A stretch of DNA of 7,529 bases from positions 1 through 7,529 of the forward strand of contig VGYW01000408.1 in assembly GCA_016872875.1 (NCBI GenBank). Direction: 5' to 3'. This stretch comes from Planctomycetota bacterium (GTDB lineage Bacteria; Planctomycetota; PUPC01; DSUN01). The notes beneath the pieces were generated by a model. It worked only from the letters and a program-made list of their open reading frames with translations. It searched no databases and was not told the origin of the DNA. This document shows, one piece after another, positions 5,153-7,529 of the stretch. Each line of letters opens with the position of its first letter. The stretch's first letter is position 1. Position numbers and translations under genes: made by a program.

Positions 5153-6164
5153 GCCCGACCGCACGTTGCGTTTCCTCTCCGCCCGCGATGTGGCCCAGGC
5201 CCTGCCGATGGCGGCGGCGATTGAGGCGATGAGGAGCGCCTTCCGCCAACTGTCGGACGGGCAGGCCGTGGCCCCGCCCCGCATCTACATCGAGGCCGCG
5301 CCCATTGCCGGCAATGGGCTCCCGCCGCACGGCGATGCGCTCTTCATGCCCTCCTACATCCCGGCCGAGGGGCGGATGGGCATGAAGATCGTCACCATCT
5401 ATCCCGGCAACGCGGCCCTCGGCCTCCCGCTCATCCAGGCCATCGTCGTGGTGCTAGACGCCGCGACGGGCGCGCCGCTGGCGGTCATGGACGGCGCGTC
5501 GCTCACGGCGATTCGCACGGGCGCGGCGTCGGGTGCCGCGACCGACCTGCTTGCGCGGCCCGATGCGGCGGTGGCGGCCATCTTCGGCGCCGGCCCGCAG
5601 GCCCGCACCCAGCTCGAGGGCGTGTGCGCCGTGCGGCCGCCCCGCGAGGCGCGCGTCCACGACCCCGACGCAGGGCGTGCCGCCGCCTTCGCCGCCGAAA
5701 TGGCGGAGCGGCTCGGCATCGCCGTGAGCGTGGCCGCTTCGCCCTCTCAGGCTCTCGCGGGAGCCGATGTCGTCTGCACGGCCACCACCTCCCGCGAACC
5801 GGTCTTCTCCGACTCCGACATCGCCTCCGGCACGCACATCAACGCCGTCGGCTCCTACAAGCCGCACGTGCGCGAGGTCCCCGAAGAAACCGTCTGCCGC
5901 GCGCTGGTAGTGGTGGACCATCTGCCCGCGGCCCTGGCCGAGGCGGGCGACCTGCTGATCCCGATTCAGAAGGGCCTCATCGGCCCCGAGTCCATCCACG
6001 CCGAGCTAGGCGAGCTCATCGCCGGCCGCAAGCCCGGCCGCCAGTCTCCCGCTCAGATCACCCTCTTCAAGTCCGTCGGCATCGCGGTCCAGGACCTCGC
6101 CGCCGCCTGCGCAGCCCTCGCCAACGCCGAACGCCTGGGCCTGGGCACCGAGGTTCCGCCCTAA
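5151..6164 (+). CDS. Ornithine cyclodeaminase/mu-crystallin family NAD(P)-dependent enzyme
   Basis: Members include ornithine cyclodeaminase, an archaeal-type alanine dehydrogenase and ketimine reductases; all handle an amino or imino acid with a nicotinamide cofactor. The 337 residues match the family length. Visible marks are GMKIVTIYPGNAALGLPL at 77-94 (Lys79 is the probable substrate-binding lysine), DAATGAPLAVMDGASLTAIR at 103-122, TGAASGAATDLLAR at 123-136, the nucleotide-binding GAGPQA at 146-151, INAVGSYKPHVREVP at 230-244, and ITLFKSVGIAVQDLAAA at 303-319. At the position where I recall the catalytic Asp of true ornithine cyclodeaminase (GGD.PGKTE), this protein has Tyr236, so a dehydrogenase or ketimine reductase is likelier than proline synthesis from ornithine. 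In-frame ATGs occur at 5139, 5148 and 5151. I chose 5151 because GGGAG at 5141-5145 is then 5 bases upstream; 5139 has no visible site. The gene lies 102 bases after the dehydratase, beyond a hairpin. Confidence 0.92.
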   Translation: MPDRTLRFLSARDVAQALPMAAAIEAMRSAFRQLSDGQAVAPPRIYIEAAPIAGNGLPPHGDALFMPSYIPAEGRMGMKIVTIYPGNAALGLPLIQAIVVVLDAATGAPLAVMDGASLTAIRTGAASGAATDLLARPDAAVAAIFGAGPQARTQLEGVCAVRPPREARVHDPDAGRAAAFAAEMAERLGIAVSVAASPSQALAGADVVCTATTSREPVFSDSDIASGTHINAVGSYKPHVREVPEETVCRALVVVDHLPAALAEAGDLLIPIQKGLIGPESIHAELGELIAGRKPGRQSPAQITLFKSVGIAVQDLAAACAALANAERLGLGTEVPP

Positions 6165-6170
6165 GTCGGG

Positions 6171-6199
6171 TTGACCTTCGCGGGCCTGGCGGCTACCAT
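6171..6199 (+). promoter_or_regulatory. Candidate promoter of moxR
   Basis: TTGACC (6171-6176) is followed after 17 bases by TACCAT (6194-6199), four of six to the -10 consensus. It begins 7 bases after the preceding stop codon. The predicted start near 6206 gives a leader of about 65 bases that contains the AATCAGC tandem repeat. Confidence 0.45.
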
Positions 6200-6230
6200 T
6201 GAGCAGAAGAGGCCGGACCGGTTCTCCTGA

Positions 6231-6251
6231 AATCAGCAATCAGCAGTCAGC
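6231..6251 (+). repeat. Three tandem copies of a heptamer (AATCAGC, AATCAGC, AGTCAGC)
   Basis: Three adjacent 7-base units lie in the moxR leader, ending 10 bases before the AGGAG ribosome binding site (6261-6265). They are AT-richer than the surroundings, and I see no hairpin in them. They may simply keep the leader unstructured, or be a trace of a dispersed repeat. Confidence 0.7.
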
Positions 6252-6270
6252 AATTCCTTGAGGAGCTGCT

Positions 6271-7284
<1,014 letters not shown>

Positions 7285-7285
7285 T

Positions 7286-7370
7286 CCGTGCCGCGTGCCG
7301 CGTCCCGCGTGCCAAGAAGGGACAGATCCTGGCCTTCATCTGGGCACGCGGGACGCGGCACGCGGCACGG
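7286..7370. repeat. Perfect 28-bp inverted repeat between moxR and the DUF58 gene
   Basis: Arms 7286-7313 and 7343-7370 are exact reverse complements; the spacer is 29 bases and contains a further 5-bp stem (7316-7320 with 7333-7337). Each arm is made of heptamers (GTGCCGC, GTGCCGC, GTCCCGC, then GTGCC). The first arm starts one base after the moxR stop codon (7282-7284). The 9-mer GGACAGATC occurs in the spacer (7320-7328) and again after the right arm (7373-7381). There is no T-run, so it may be an attenuating or RNA-stabilising hairpin, or only a dispersed repeat. Confidence 0.88.
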
Positions 7371-7393
7371 TCGGACAGATCACGGGACCCCTG

Positions 7394-7529
7394 ATGACCG
7401 GTATGCGATTCCTTGATCCGAAGATTCTGCGTGCCGTTGCGAACATCGAGCTTCGCGCGCGCCTGCTGGTGGAGGGGATGTACGCCTCGCGGCACCGCAG
7501 CCCGTTCTACGGCTTCAGCGTGGAGTTCG
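7394..7529 (+). CDS. DUF58-domain protein, N-terminal part (cut by window edge)
   Basis: Only the first 45 codons are in the window. They read MTGMRFLDPKILRAVANIE at 1-19, LRARLLVEGMYASRHRSPFY at 20-39, then GFSVEF. This is the characteristic N-terminus of short, soluble DUF58 proteins paired with MoxR: a LDP..L..I.N.ELRAR..VEG opening, then HRSP..GFSVEF. The biochemical role of DUF58 proteins is poorly known, but they recur as MoxR partners. ATG 7394 is preceded by a weak GGGA at 7384-7387; ATG 7403 is an in-frame alternative. It is the second gene of the moxR unit, separated from it by the 28-bp palindrome. The frame is still open at base 7529. Confidence 0.85.
   Translation, partial: MTGMRFLDPKILRAVANIELRARLLVEGMYASRHRSPFYGFSVEF

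Overview
This is a high-GC bacterial window with six genes that can be named from conserved motifs, one probable unrecognised small gene, and unusually many palindromic repeats between genes. The gene content (a MoxR-DUF58 pair, a PPK2 kinase, a single-chain iron-sulfur serine dehydratase, ComM) and the repeat-filled gaps resemble environmental Planctomycetota or related PVC-group genomes. That placement is an inference from style; there is no rRNA or other taxonomic marker here.

Layout. Bases 1-789 (+) hold a PPK2 polyphosphate kinase domain whose frame is open at the left edge. Bases 945-1217 (+) hold a 90-residue protein with its own sigma70-like promoter and a strong ribosome binding site. 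Bases 1218-1691 hold no gene but are filled by two composite nested palindromes, which also lie downstream of comM on the other strand. Bases 1692-3224 (-) encode ComM, the Mg-chelatase-like AAA+ helicase of transformation. ComM is divergent from an L-serine dehydratase at 3480-5048 (+). The gap between them carries two outward-facing TTGACA promoters with a perfect 39-bp inverted repeat between them. A TGGA-repeat hairpin ends the dehydratase gene. Next come an ornithine cyclodeaminase/mu-crystallin family dehydrogenase at 5151-6164 (+), a MoxR AAA+ ATPase at 6271-7284 (+), a perfect 28-bp inverted repeat, and the first 45 codons of a DUF58 protein at 7394 (+), cut by the right edge.

How the genes relate. 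MoxR and DUF58 form a standard functional pair: a MoxR chaperone ATPase acting with a DUF58 protein, often followed by von Willebrand A domain proteins. The dehydratase and the cyclodeaminase-family enzyme both act on amino acids and may share a catabolic theme, but a hairpin and a separate candidate promoter lie between them, so they need not be one operon. PPK2, the small gene and ComM look like independent units.

No CRISPR array, defence locus, rRNA, tRNA, transposase or phage gene was seen. The most unusual material is the set of intergenic palindromes. Several different sequence families have near-perfect stems, and some have arms built from short tandem units. One pair of hairpin copies differs by a compensatory base-pair flip.
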